This document shows, piece after piece, positions 18,475-26,256 of a DNA stretch of 64,000 nucleotides (position 1 is the stretch's first letter; each line of letters starts with the position of its first letter). Position numbers and translations under genes: made by a program. The notes under the pieces are model-generated. The model was not told the DNA's origin. It worked only from the letters and a program-made list of their open reading frames with translations, and did no database searches. Origin of the DNA: Giesbergeria sp. (GTDB taxonomy: Bacteria; Pseudomonadota; Gammaproteobacteria; Burkholderiales; Burkholderiaceae_C); NCBI RefSeq assembly GCF_028686475.1, contig NZ_JAQUCA010000004.1, positions 162,442 to 226,441 of the forward strand. Reading direction: 5' to 3'.

Positions 18475-19229
18475 TGCTGCCTTTGGCAGCCCACAGCTAC
18501 AACGGCTGGCGTAGCGTGGCAGCCGTGCTAGGGTTGTCTTGGGCCTTGGTGGCCTGTGCGCCGCTGCCACCGGGCCACCAAGGCCATACGGTGGGCCAGA
18601 TGCAGCTGGCGCTGCCACCGGGCGATTGGCAAGATTTGGGCACCTCCGCACAAAGCTGGCCGCTGTTGCCCGAACTGGGGGCCAGTTTGCCCTTGCAAAC
18701 CCGCACCTGGGCCTTGCGCCAAGGCGAGGCTTGGCAGGCGCTGGTGTGGCTGCAAACCACGCACCACCGTAGCGCCCCGGCACTAGACCCCACAATGTGG
18801 ACAGACACCTGCCCGCGCCAGCCCGATGTCTGGGTGCAAGATGCTACCGATGGCAGCCCGGTACGCATTGATTGCTTGCGCTTTAAGCGCGCCGCCAACC
18901 GCAGTGAAATTTGGATGGAGCGCAACCACCCGGCCTTGCAACAGTGGTTGCAAACCCAAGCACCCGGCCTGCCCCAGCCCTATGCCCATATCAGCTACCG
19001 CTATGCCAACGCTGGCGGGGCTTACGTACAAATCACCCTGCTGGTCGATGAGCGCTTGCTGCTGCCCAACCGGGGCAACCATGCCGATTATTTGCGCTCG
19101 GGGGAGTTGGGGCGCCAATGGGCGCAACAGCTGCGCGCCAGCGTACTCCAAGCCGTGGGCCGGGTAGATCAACAGCTGGTGCTGCCCGCCTTTCCGGTGT
19201 TGGGTGAACCCAAACCACCTGTTTTATGA
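18474..19229 (+). CDS. Putative lipoprotein of unknown function
   Basis: About 251 residues. The N-terminus has a hydrophobic stretch ending in a lipobox, WALVACAP (Cys ~29), so it should be a membrane-anchored lipoprotein. The mature part is ~220 residues with tryptophan-rich segments (RTWALRQGEAWQALVWLQTTHH) and no domain I recognise. The start overlaps the fba stop and its own end overlaps the next start by 4 bp, so it is co-translated with both. The envelope location and the link to fba do not point to a function. Confidence 0.7.
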   Translation: MLPLAAHSYNGWRSVAAVLGLSWALVACAPLPPGHQGHTVGQMQLALPPGDWQDLGTSAQSWPLLPELGASLPLQTRTWALRQGEAWQALVWLQTTHHRSAPALDPTMWTDTCPRQPDVWVQDATDGSPVRIDCLRFKRAANRSEIWMERNHPALQQWLQTQAPGLPQPYAHISYRYANAGGAYVQITLLVDERLLLPNRGNHADYLRSGELGRQWAQQLRASVLQAVGRVDQQLVLPAFPVLGEPKPPVL

Positions 19230-19786
19230 CCAAAAAATCTACATTCGTACTCTCTGGCAGTTTGGTGCAGGCCGCCTATCAGCATTGTCTCGGCATCGCC
19301 AGTACCCTGTTGGCGCGCGATGGCCAGTTGGCCCCGGCTTTGTTCTTGGTGGGCCAACCAACACAAGGGCAAGATTTTCAGAGCTGCCGCATGGCGGGTG
19401 CAGGCGTGCAAGCCATGCAAAACTTCCATGCCTCGACAGAGGCGCTGCAAAAGCTCACCACCTTCATCCGTGCCAGCTTAACCCCCAGCACGAAAGAATA
19501 CGCCGCCTTGCAGCCACAAATTGGCCCGGTGCTGTTGGCGCTGCATAGCTTTTTAACTGCGCTGTCTTTGCAAGAGGCGGTAGTGCCAAACCCCGGCACC
19601 ACCCCGGTACTCGATGCCAATGGGGTGCAGCAATATCTGGTGCTGGCAGTGCATACCCTGCACGGCATTGATATGGCCTTGTGCCCGTTGTTGCACGATG
19701 CCGCTGGGCAGTTGTTGGTGCAAGCGCAACCGTTGGAACTGCTGCACTGCCTGCCGCCAACGGCCAGCGTATCAAGCGCCACTTGA
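19226..19786 (+). CDS. Hypothetical protein, 186 residues
   Basis: Not recognised. The protein is soluble, mostly helical and alanine/leucine-rich, with no signal peptide. A run such as ALQKLTTFIRASLTPSTKEY and HTLHGIDMALCPLLHDAAGQ resembles no family I know. It starts within the end of the lipoprotein gene (ATGA, 4 bp) and its last 15 bp overlap the convergent FAD oxidoreductase gene. It follows the codon use of its neighbours, which supports a real gene. Confidence 0.6.
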   Translation: MTKKSTFVLSGSLVQAAYQHCLGIASTLLARDGQLAPALFLVGQPTQGQDFQSCRMAGAGVQAMQNFHASTEALQKLTTFIRASLTPSTKEYAALQPQIGPVLLALHSFLTALSLQEAVVPNPGTTPVLDANGVQQYLVLAVHTLHGIDMALCPLLHDAAGQLLVQAQPLELLHCLPPTASVSSAT

Positions 19787-21463
19787 GCGGCTGGCCGCCC
19801 ACAAGCCAGCATGGTGGCCACGGGTAAAAGCCTCTTCTAACACCGAGTAGCCCGACCAATCGCTGTGGGCAAAAGCCAGCCGAGCGGTAGCGGGCAGCGG
19901 CAACAAAGTGGTTCGTTCACCCTGCACCAGCAGCGTGGTCTTTCCAGTGACTGGCTGGCTGCATTGGCGCAACAGGGCTTGGGTGCCGGGCACCGGAATG
20001 CTCATGGCGTGGCCATAACGGGTGATGTCCATGCGCTGGGCGCGCTGGCGTATATCGGGATGCGCTAGGTGCAAGGTGTTGAGGATGGCATCGCGCCAAT
20101 GCGTCCACAGCTGCTGTGCCAATTGGGTGCGGCCATCGGGCGCATCGCCCAAGGCTTGGTAATAACTCAACACCGTGGGCGCTGGGCGCGGGTCCAGGCG
20201 CTGGTGTCCGGCATCCACATAACCCAAGCCGCCGGGGTTGGCATCGGCATAGAGTACGTTGTCCCACGCAGGGGCCGCGCCGGGGCGGTCTTGCAATGGT
20301 GCGTCGATATGGAGGTTGGCCACCAGCCACGGTGCCCAACGCAGACTTTGGGCGGCTTGGCGCACAAAATCGGGCGGCTGGGCCAGCACTTTGGCCGCGA
20401 CAAACACCGGCAAAGCCACAATGCAGCGCTGCGCTTGCCAGCGCTCGGGCGTTTGGGTGGTGTGGTTAAAAGCATCCACCATGATGCCGTGGCGCTGCTC
20501 TTCTATGCGTAACACGCTGCGCGCGGTGTGCAACTGGCCTGCCGCTTGCAATGGTGCAGCCAGTTGCTGGCTAAGCCAGCCATTGCCTTGGGGCCAAGTG
20601 AGGATGCCTTCGGACTCCACCCCAGCGCTGCTCGATTCACCCGGCGCATGAAACCCATGTCGGCTGGCAAAATAATGGATGCCCGCCCAAGCCGATACGC
20701 GCGTTATTCCAGCACCGTAATCATCGCGGCAACAATAATCCAAATACCAGCGCAAATGCGCGTCATTCAAGCCTTGCTGTGCCAACCATTGGGCAAACGG
20801 CAGGGCATCGAGTTGCTGATGCACCGGGTGCAGGGGGCGCTGGCCGTTCCAAGTCTTGAGCGCTGGCATGGCAAAGTGCGCTTGTTGGCGCAGCTGCTCT
20901 ACCGCTTGGGCAAATTGGCGGTATTGGGCCAGCGTGCTGGCGGCTACGTCTTGCATGGGCAGCAGGCCCTCTTGCCACTGCCCCTGAAAGAACAGCCGCT
21001 CTTGCGGGCTGTGGCACAGGTGGCGCTCATCGTATTGCCAGCGCCCCGCTATGCGCTGGCGCAGGCCCAGTTGTTCTAGCAAGTCTTGCACTTCGCTGGC
21101 ATCAGCACCCGGCAGCGGCAGGTAGTGGGCACCCAGTGGGCAGGCGATACCGCCCACGCTGCCCCCCCGGCTGTTGCCGCCGGGCTGGTCTTCTAACTCT
21201 AGCAGGGCAAAATCTGCCACTCCGGCCAAACCCAAAGCGCGTGCTGCCGCCAGCCCTGCCATACCTGCGCCCACAATCAGCACTTGGGTGCGCTGCACGC
21301 GGGCCGGTGCAGCACCCAAAGGCAAGGGCTGGCGCAACGCATGGCCGCGCGCCATATTCGTGCCAGTAAAGCCGCCGGGCAACTCCGGTGGAGGGGTTTC
21401 TTGGCACGCGCTTAGGCCACTGGCCAGCAGCGCCGTGCTGCCCAAAAAATGCCGCCGTTGCAT
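19772..21463 (-). CDS. Exported FAD-dependent oxidoreductase (amine-oxidase-like)
   Basis: 563 residues. The N-terminus combines a twin-arginine-like RRHFLGS with a lipobox LSAC (Cys ~20), so it may be exported folded and lipid-anchored. The FAD-binding Rossmann motif is VLIVGAGMAGLAAARAL, followed by LLELEDQPGGNSRGG, the flavin amine oxidase N-terminal block. The C-terminus HSDWSGYSVLEEAFTRGHHAGL corresponds to the family's final FAD-binding segment. Substrate unknown. It lies 6 bp downstream of the HD-GYP regulator on the same strand, so it is probably part of that operon. Confidence 0.82.
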   Translation of the reverse strand: MQRRHFLGSTALLASGLSACQETPPPELPGGFTGTNMARGHALRQPLPLGAAPARVQRTQVLIVGAGMAGLAAARALGLAGVADFALLELEDQPGGNSRGGSVGGIACPLGAHYLPLPGADASEVQDLLEQLGLRQRIAGRWQYDERHLCHSPQERLFFQGQWQEGLLPMQDVAASTLAQYRQFAQAVEQLRQQAHFAMPALKTWNGQRPLHPVHQQLDALPFAQWLAQQGLNDAHLRWYLDYCCRDDYGAGITRVSAWAGIHYFASRHGFHAPGESSSAGVESEGILTWPQGNGWLSQQLAAPLQAAGQLHTARSVLRIEEQRHGIMVDAFNHTTQTPERWQAQRCIVALPVFVAAKVLAQPPDFVRQAAQSLRWAPWLVANLHIDAPLQDRPGAAPAWDNVLYADANPGGLGYVDAGHQRLDPRPAPTVLSYYQALGDAPDGRTQLAQQLWTHWRDAILNTLHLAHPDIRQRAQRMDITRYGHAMSIPVPGTQALLRQCSQPVTGKTTLLVQGERTTLLPLPATARLAFAHSDWSGYSVLEEAFTRGHHAGLWAASRSSGA

Positions 21464-21469
21464 AGGGGC

Positions 21470-22471
21470 TTAATCGGCCCAACGCTGCTGAATTTCTAGC
21501 AACTGCGGCACCAAATCGAGGAACAGCGGCACCAAGCTCGGGTCAAAATGCAGCCCGGCTTGGGCTTGCAAGTGTGCCAGCGTGTCTGCTAAGGGCCAAG
21601 GCTCTTTATAGGGGCGGCGCGCAGTCAGGGCATCAAAGACATCGGCCAAGGCCACGATACGCGCTTCTATCGGGATGGCCTCTGCCGCCAAACCACGCGG
21701 GTAGCCACTGCCGTCCCATTTTTCATGGTGGTTCAGGGCGATGGAGCAGGCCAGTTGCAGCAAGCCCGATGGCTGATTTTCACCAATGATTTGCGCGCCG
21801 ATTTCGGGGTGGCGGCGCATCACGTCCCATTCGGTGGCATCGAGTTTGCCCGGTTTACGCAAAATGGCATCTGGGATGCCGATTTTGCCCACATCGTGCA
21901 TGGGCGCAGCGTTCAGCAAGTCTTCGGCCCACACCGGGCTGTAGCCAGCAGCCAGCGCCAGCCGCTGGGCATAGTGGCTCATGCGGATAACGTGCATCCC
22001 AGTTTCGTTGTCTTTGTATTCGGCGGCGCGGCCCAAGCGTTGCACAATTTGCAGGCGCGTCTCGCGCAGTTCGTCCACATGAACCAAGGATAAATGGGTA
22101 CAAACCCGCGCGCGCACCACCGGCCCACTGATGGGCTTGGTGATGTAGTCCACCGCGCCCATTTCCAGCCCTCGGGCTTCGTCTGCGTGGTCGGTCAGGG
22201 CGGTGATAAAGATGATGGGGATGGTGGCGGTGCTGGCCTGCGCTTTGAGGGTTTGGCACACGGCGTAGCCGTCGGTGTGCGGCATCATCACGTCCAACAA
22301 AATCAAGTCGGGGCGTTGCTGCTGGGCAATCTCTAGGGCGCGTTGGCCATCGGTGGCAAACAACAAACGGTAGTCGGTTTGCAGCAGGTGGCGCAATACT
22401 TGCAGATTGGTCGGTTCGTCGTCCACCAGCAACAGGCGCGGGCGGTGGTCTGGGGTGATGGCGGGCATCAT
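21470..22471 (-). CDS. Response regulator with HD-GYP phosphodiesterase domain
   Basis: 333 residues. Receiver domain ~1-125 (LLLVDDEP, phosphoacceptor in LILLDVMMPHTDGY), then an HD-GYP domain ~150-325 with the metal motif MHDVGKIGIPDAIL, RRHPEIGAQII and the NHHEKWDGSGYPRGL signature. HD-GYP proteins hydrolyse cyclic-di-GMP to pGpG or GMP; all key residues are present. The start codon touches the stop of the upstream hybrid kinase, so the two are a signalling pair, similar in plan to RpfC/RpfG. It opposes the diguanylate cyclase at 10459. Confidence 0.92.
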   Translation of the reverse strand: MMPAITPDHRPRLLLVDDEPTNLQVLRHLLQTDYRLLFATDGQRALEIAQQQRPDLILLDVMMPHTDGYAVCQTLKAQASTATIPIIFITALTDHADEARGLEMGAVDYITKPISGPVVRARVCTHLSLVHVDELRETRLQIVQRLGRAAEYKDNETGMHVIRMSHYAQRLALAAGYSPVWAEDLLNAAPMHDVGKIGIPDAILRKPGKLDATEWDVMRRHPEIGAQIIGENQPSGLLQLACSIALNHHEKWDGSGYPRGLAAEAIPIEARIVALADVFDALTARRPYKEPWPLADTLAHLQAQAGLHFDPSLVPLFLDLVPQLLEIQQRWAD

Positions 22472-25400
22472 CAGGGGGCTTTCTCGATAGGGGAGGTTTG
22501 CAGTGTGGCGGCTTGCAGTTGCATCCGCAAGCGCTCTAGGCAGTGTTGCGCCCGGTCAAAATCAAAATGGTCTAGCGCTTGTTGCAGTGGCTCCAAGCTC
22601 AAAGCATGCAACAGTTGTGCCAAGGTGTGCAATGGGGCTTCGGGCAGTTCGGCTTGGGCCAAGGCGGTTTGCAGTTGCTCTAGTGCCTGCAAAGCCTGGA
22701 CTTGCTGCGCGGCACTCAAGACGCTGGGCGCAAGGCCCAAAGTATCTTGGCTGGCTGTGGCGGCCTGGGTTTGCACGGTTTGCAGGGCTTGGGCCGCTGC
22801 GGCCAAAGCCGCAGACAGTGCGGGCACCAAGGTTTGCATCTGCGGCAGATGGGCCTGTTGGGCCGCCAACTCCAGTTGCACCGCCCCATTGTGTACCTGT
22901 GTGAGCGCCAAATTGCCAGCAGCGCCACGCAGTCGGTGCGCCGTGGCACGCAAGGCCGTCCAATCTTGCTGGGCCAGCAGGGCGATGAGGGTCTCTGGGG
23001 TGTTTTGCTGCTCTTGCATAAAACGGCCCAAAGCAGCACTGAACACATCCAGCCGCGTCCACAGGCGCAAGCCTTTTTCCCAGTCAATGGCGGGTTCTGG
23101 CCCGGCCTGTGGCCCTACCGCCGGAGGCAAGGCCACGGCCACAGGGGCAATAGGCACCAGCGTAGGGTTGCTGTTATCCACTGGCCGAATATCCAGCACC
23201 CGCGCCATTTCCAAGTGCAAGCGCTGCGGGTCCAAGGGTTTGTCGGCAAAGCCATCCATGCCAGCGGCCAAGGCGTTGCGCCGGTCTTGTTCTAGCACGC
23301 TGGCCGATAGGGCAATGATGGGCACCGGACGGCGTTGTTGCGTTTGCTCAAAAGTACGAATGCGCCGCGTGGCTTCTAGGCCATCGACGCAGGGCATTTG
23401 CAAGTCCATCAGCACCAAATCAAACGCCTGCTGCATAAACAGCTCCACGGCCTGTTGGCCGCCATAGGCCGGTGTAATTTGATGGTTGCTGCGGCTGAGG
23501 GTCAGTTGCAGCAGCTCTAGGTTGTCGGCTACGTCGTCCACCGCCAAAATACGCAAGGGGCGCAAATTGCTGCTGTGCAAGGTGGGTAGGGTGATGGGGG
23601 CTTTGCCCAAAGGCAAGGGCAAGCGCACCGTAAAGCAGCTGCCTTGGCCCAAGGTACTTTGCACGCTGATGCTGCCGTGCATCAGCTCGCTCAGTTGGCG
23701 CGAGATGGTGGTGCCCAAACCCGTGCCACCAAAACGGCGCGTGGTGCTGGCATCGGCTTGGGCGAAGGGGTCAAAAATGCGCTCTAGCTTATCGGACGCA
23801 ATGCCAATGCCAGTGTCTTGCACCTCTAACAGCAACTCACCGGCGTGGTAAGCCACACGCAGGGTGACCTGACCCTGCTCGGTAAATTTGAGCGCATTGC
23901 CCAACAGGTTGACCAAAATTTGCTGCACGCGCAGGGCATCGCCATGCAGCACATCGGGCAGGGTATGGGGGTAATCTAGCCGCAGTTCTAAGCCTTTGCG
24001 TTGTGCCGTGATACGCAAGGAGGCCAAAATTTGTCCGCACAATTCGCGCAGCGAGAAATCGGCCAGCTCCAACTCGACCGCGCCTTTTTCTAGCTTGGCC
24101 GTGTCCAAAATATCATTGAGCAAGCGCAACATGGAGCGCGCCGCGTGGTGTACCGTGCCCAAATGGCGCCGCTGTACGGCATCCAAGGCCGAATCTTGCA
24201 GCGCTTCGGTAAAGCCGATGATGGCATTCATGGGGGTGCGAATTTCATGGCTCATGTTGGCCAAGAACATACTGCGCGCCGCCGCCGCGTGTTCGGCGCG
24301 CTCTTTGGCGTGGCGCATCTCTTGCTCCATCGCGCGGCGCAAACTCAAATCGGTGGCAATTTTGACAATTTTGAACGGCTGGCCTTCGGCATCAAAAATG
24401 GGGTTGTAGGTAGCGTACATCCAAACCTCGCGCCCGTGCTTGCCCAAACGCAAAAACTCACCCGAGGCAAACTCGCCACTGGCCAAGCGCGCCCATAAAG
24501 CACCATAAGAAGGGTCTTGCACCGTACTGGGCGTACAAAACATGCGATGGTGTTGGCCTTGGATGGCCTCTAGCGTGTAGCCGGTCAGGCTTAAAAAATT
24601 GGCATTGGCGGTTAAAACTTGGCCTTGCAAATCAAACTCGACCACGGCCTGCGAGCGCCAAATGGCATGGACGGTGCTTTCAAACTCGGCATTGCGTGCA
24701 TGGCGCTCGGTGGTATCGACCAGCACGCCATCTATCCATTGCAAACGGCCTTGGCTATCGGTCACGCCCCGGCCTGTGCCCGACACCCAGCGCAAAGAGC
24801 CATCACGGTGGCGCAAGCGACATTCGGCCTCAAAGGCTTGGCCTTGTGCCAGCGCTTGGCCGATGCGTGTTTGTACCTGTTGCCATTCAGCGGGTGGGAT
24901 TAAATCGGCCAACAAAATACGCCGGGCCAAAAAGTCCTCGGCGGGCCAGCCGGTTAAGGCTTCAATTGCATCGCTGATGAACAACAAACGCCACTGACCA
25001 TCCACTTGGGCTCGGAAGGTCACACCGGGGATGTTGTCTATCAGGGAGCGGAATTTTTCTTCGCTTTCGCGCAGCGAGGCTTCGATGGCGCGGCGCTCGC
25101 GGATGTCGCTGATAAAGCCCACAAACAAGGGCGGCCCCGGCAGTTGCACCCGGCCCACCGCCAGCCGAATCGGGACCAAGCTGCCATCTTGGTGCAGGGC
25201 TTGCACTTCGCGCCCCGTGCCGATGATGCGCTCCTCGCCGGTGCGTAGATGGTGCTGCAAATAGCCATCGTGGGCGCTGTGGTGCGGCTCGGGCATTAGC
25301 ATGTGGACGTTGCGCCCAATCACTTGCTCGGCACTCCAACCCAAAATGCGTTGGGCAGCGCTGTTGTACGATTGCACTGTGCCTCGGCCATCAATCATGA

Positions 25401-26244
25401 TGATGCCGTCAATGGCGGTGTCCATCACGGCGCGCAAGCGTGATTCGCTCTGTTGGGCCTCCAAAAACAATTGCCGAAACCGCAGCCCCACATTGATGGC
25501 GACCACCAAGGCCCCAGCAAACACCGTGACCACGGCAATGGCCAAAGCCAACAGCAGTTGGCTGGTGGGGCCATTGGGGGAATCTGTGGCCACCGGGCCA
25601 GCAAAGCGCAGTGCATCCATACCGGTGTAGTGCATGGCCGCAATCGCCAAGCCCATCACGCTACCGGCTACGCCATTCAGTGGCCAAGCATTCCATGCCA
25701 GATGGCGCTGCAAACCAAAACGCACCCACAATCCCACCACCGCCAACAACACCGCCAGCACCATCGATAAGGCAAAGCCCCAAGGGTCATAGCGCATCAT
25801 GGGCCAAACGCTAGAAGCGACCATGCCGACATAGTGCATGGTGCCAATACCTGCGCCCACCACCACGCCCCCACCCAGCAACAATTTGCCCGTTAGCTCC
25901 GAACGGGTGAGCAAGGCCAAAGCCACCCACGAGGCCAGCACGCCGGGCAGTATGGAGACAAAAGTGAGCAGAACATCAAACTGCCCACGCGCACAGGCAC
26001 TGAAGGCCAACATGCCAATAAAGTGCATTCCCCAAATGCCGCCCCCCAAAGCCAAGGCGCTGGTGAACAACGCCACCTGCCGCGCCATGCCCGCTTGGGC
26101 GCGCTGTGCCAAGGTGGCCATGTGCAGGGCCATGACCGAGGCCACCACCGCCAGCAACACCGAGAGTGCCACCAAGCGTGGGTCGTGTTGTGGCCACAGC
26201 CACACCGGGCGCTCGGCACCGCTGAGGAAAAAGGAATCAAGCAT
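22471..26244 (-). CDS. Hybrid sensor histidine kinase with MHYT membrane sensor, PAS repeats, receiver and Hpt
   Basis: 1257 residues. The N-terminus (~15-245) is a seven-helix MHYT-type sensor with motifs MHFI (73-76), MHYV (136-139) and MHYT (204-207), proposed in the family to hold copper and sense oxygen, CO or NO. Three PAS/PAC modules follow (~270-640), then HisKA (NMSHEIRTPMNAIIGF, about residue 660), HATPase (NLLGNALKFTEQG; TGLGTTISRQL), a receiver (LVLMDLQMPCVDG, about 950) and a C-terminal Hpt domain (AHRLRGAAGN, about 1105). The G2 block reads GGTGLGTTIS, a small deviation from GLGLxI. Its start is 12 bp after the stop of the type III Res gene on the same strand. The natural output is the adjacent HD-GYP regulator. 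Confidence 0.93.
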   Translation of the reverse strand: MLDSFFLSGAERPVWLWPQHDPRLVALSVLLAVVASVMALHMATLAQRAQAGMARQVALFTSALALGGGIWGMHFIGMLAFSACARGQFDVLLTFVSILPGVLASWVALALLTRSELTGKLLLGGGVVVGAGIGTMHYVGMVASSVWPMMRYDPWGFALSMVLAVLLAVVGLWVRFGLQRHLAWNAWPLNGVAGSVMGLAIAAMHYTGMDALRFAGPVATDSPNGPTSQLLLALAIAVVTVFAGALVVAINVGLRFRQLFLEAQQSESRLRAVMDTAIDGIIMIDGRGTVQSYNSAAQRILGWSAEQVIGRNVHMLMPEPHHSAHDGYLQHHLRTGEERIIGTGREVQALHQDGSLVPIRLAVGRVQLPGPPLFVGFISDIRERRAIEASLRESEEKFRSLIDNIPGVTFRAQVDGQWRLLFISDAIEALTGWPAEDFLARRILLADLIPPAEWQQVQTRIGQALAQGQAFEAECRLRHRDGSLRWVSGTGRGVTDSQGRLQWIDGVLVDTTERHARNAEFESTVHAIWRSQAVVEFDLQGQVLTANANFLSLTGYTLEAIQGQHHRMFCTPSTVQDPSYGALWARLASGEFASGEFLRLGKHGREVWMYATYNPIFDAEGQPFKIVKIATDLSLRRAMEQEMRHAKERAEHAAAARSMFLANMSHEIRTPMNAIIGFTEALQDSALDAVQRRHLGTVHHAARSMLRLLNDILDTAKLEKGAVELELADFSLRELCGQILASLRITAQRKGLELRLDYPHTLPDVLHGDALRVQQILVNLLGNALKFTEQGQVTLRVAYHAGELLLEVQDTGIGIASDKLERIFDPFAQADASTTRRFGGTGLGTTISRQLSELMHGSISVQSTLGQGSCFTVRLPLPLGKAPITLPTLHSSNLRPLRILAVDDVADNLELLQLTLSRSNHQITPAYGGQQAVELFMQQAFDLVLMDLQMPCVDGLEATRRIRTFEQTQQRRPVPIIALSASVLEQDRRNALAAGMDGFADKPLDPQRLHLEMARVLDIRPVDNSNPTLVPIAPVAVALPPAVGPQAGPEPAIDWEKGLRLWTRLDVFSAALGRFMQEQQNTPETLIALLAQQDWTALRATAHRLRGAAGNLALTQVHNGAVQLELAAQQAHLPQMQTLVPALSAALAAAAQALQTVQTQAATASQDTLGLAPSVLSAAQQVQALQALEQLQTALAQAELPEAPLHTLAQLLHALSLEPLQQALDHFDFDRAQHCLERLRMQLQAATLQTSPIEKAP

Positions 26245-26256
26245 ATAAAACTGGCA

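Noticed and set aside
17392..18795. 467-codon open frame on the minus strand
   Set aside because: Antisense to fba, which has full family motifs.
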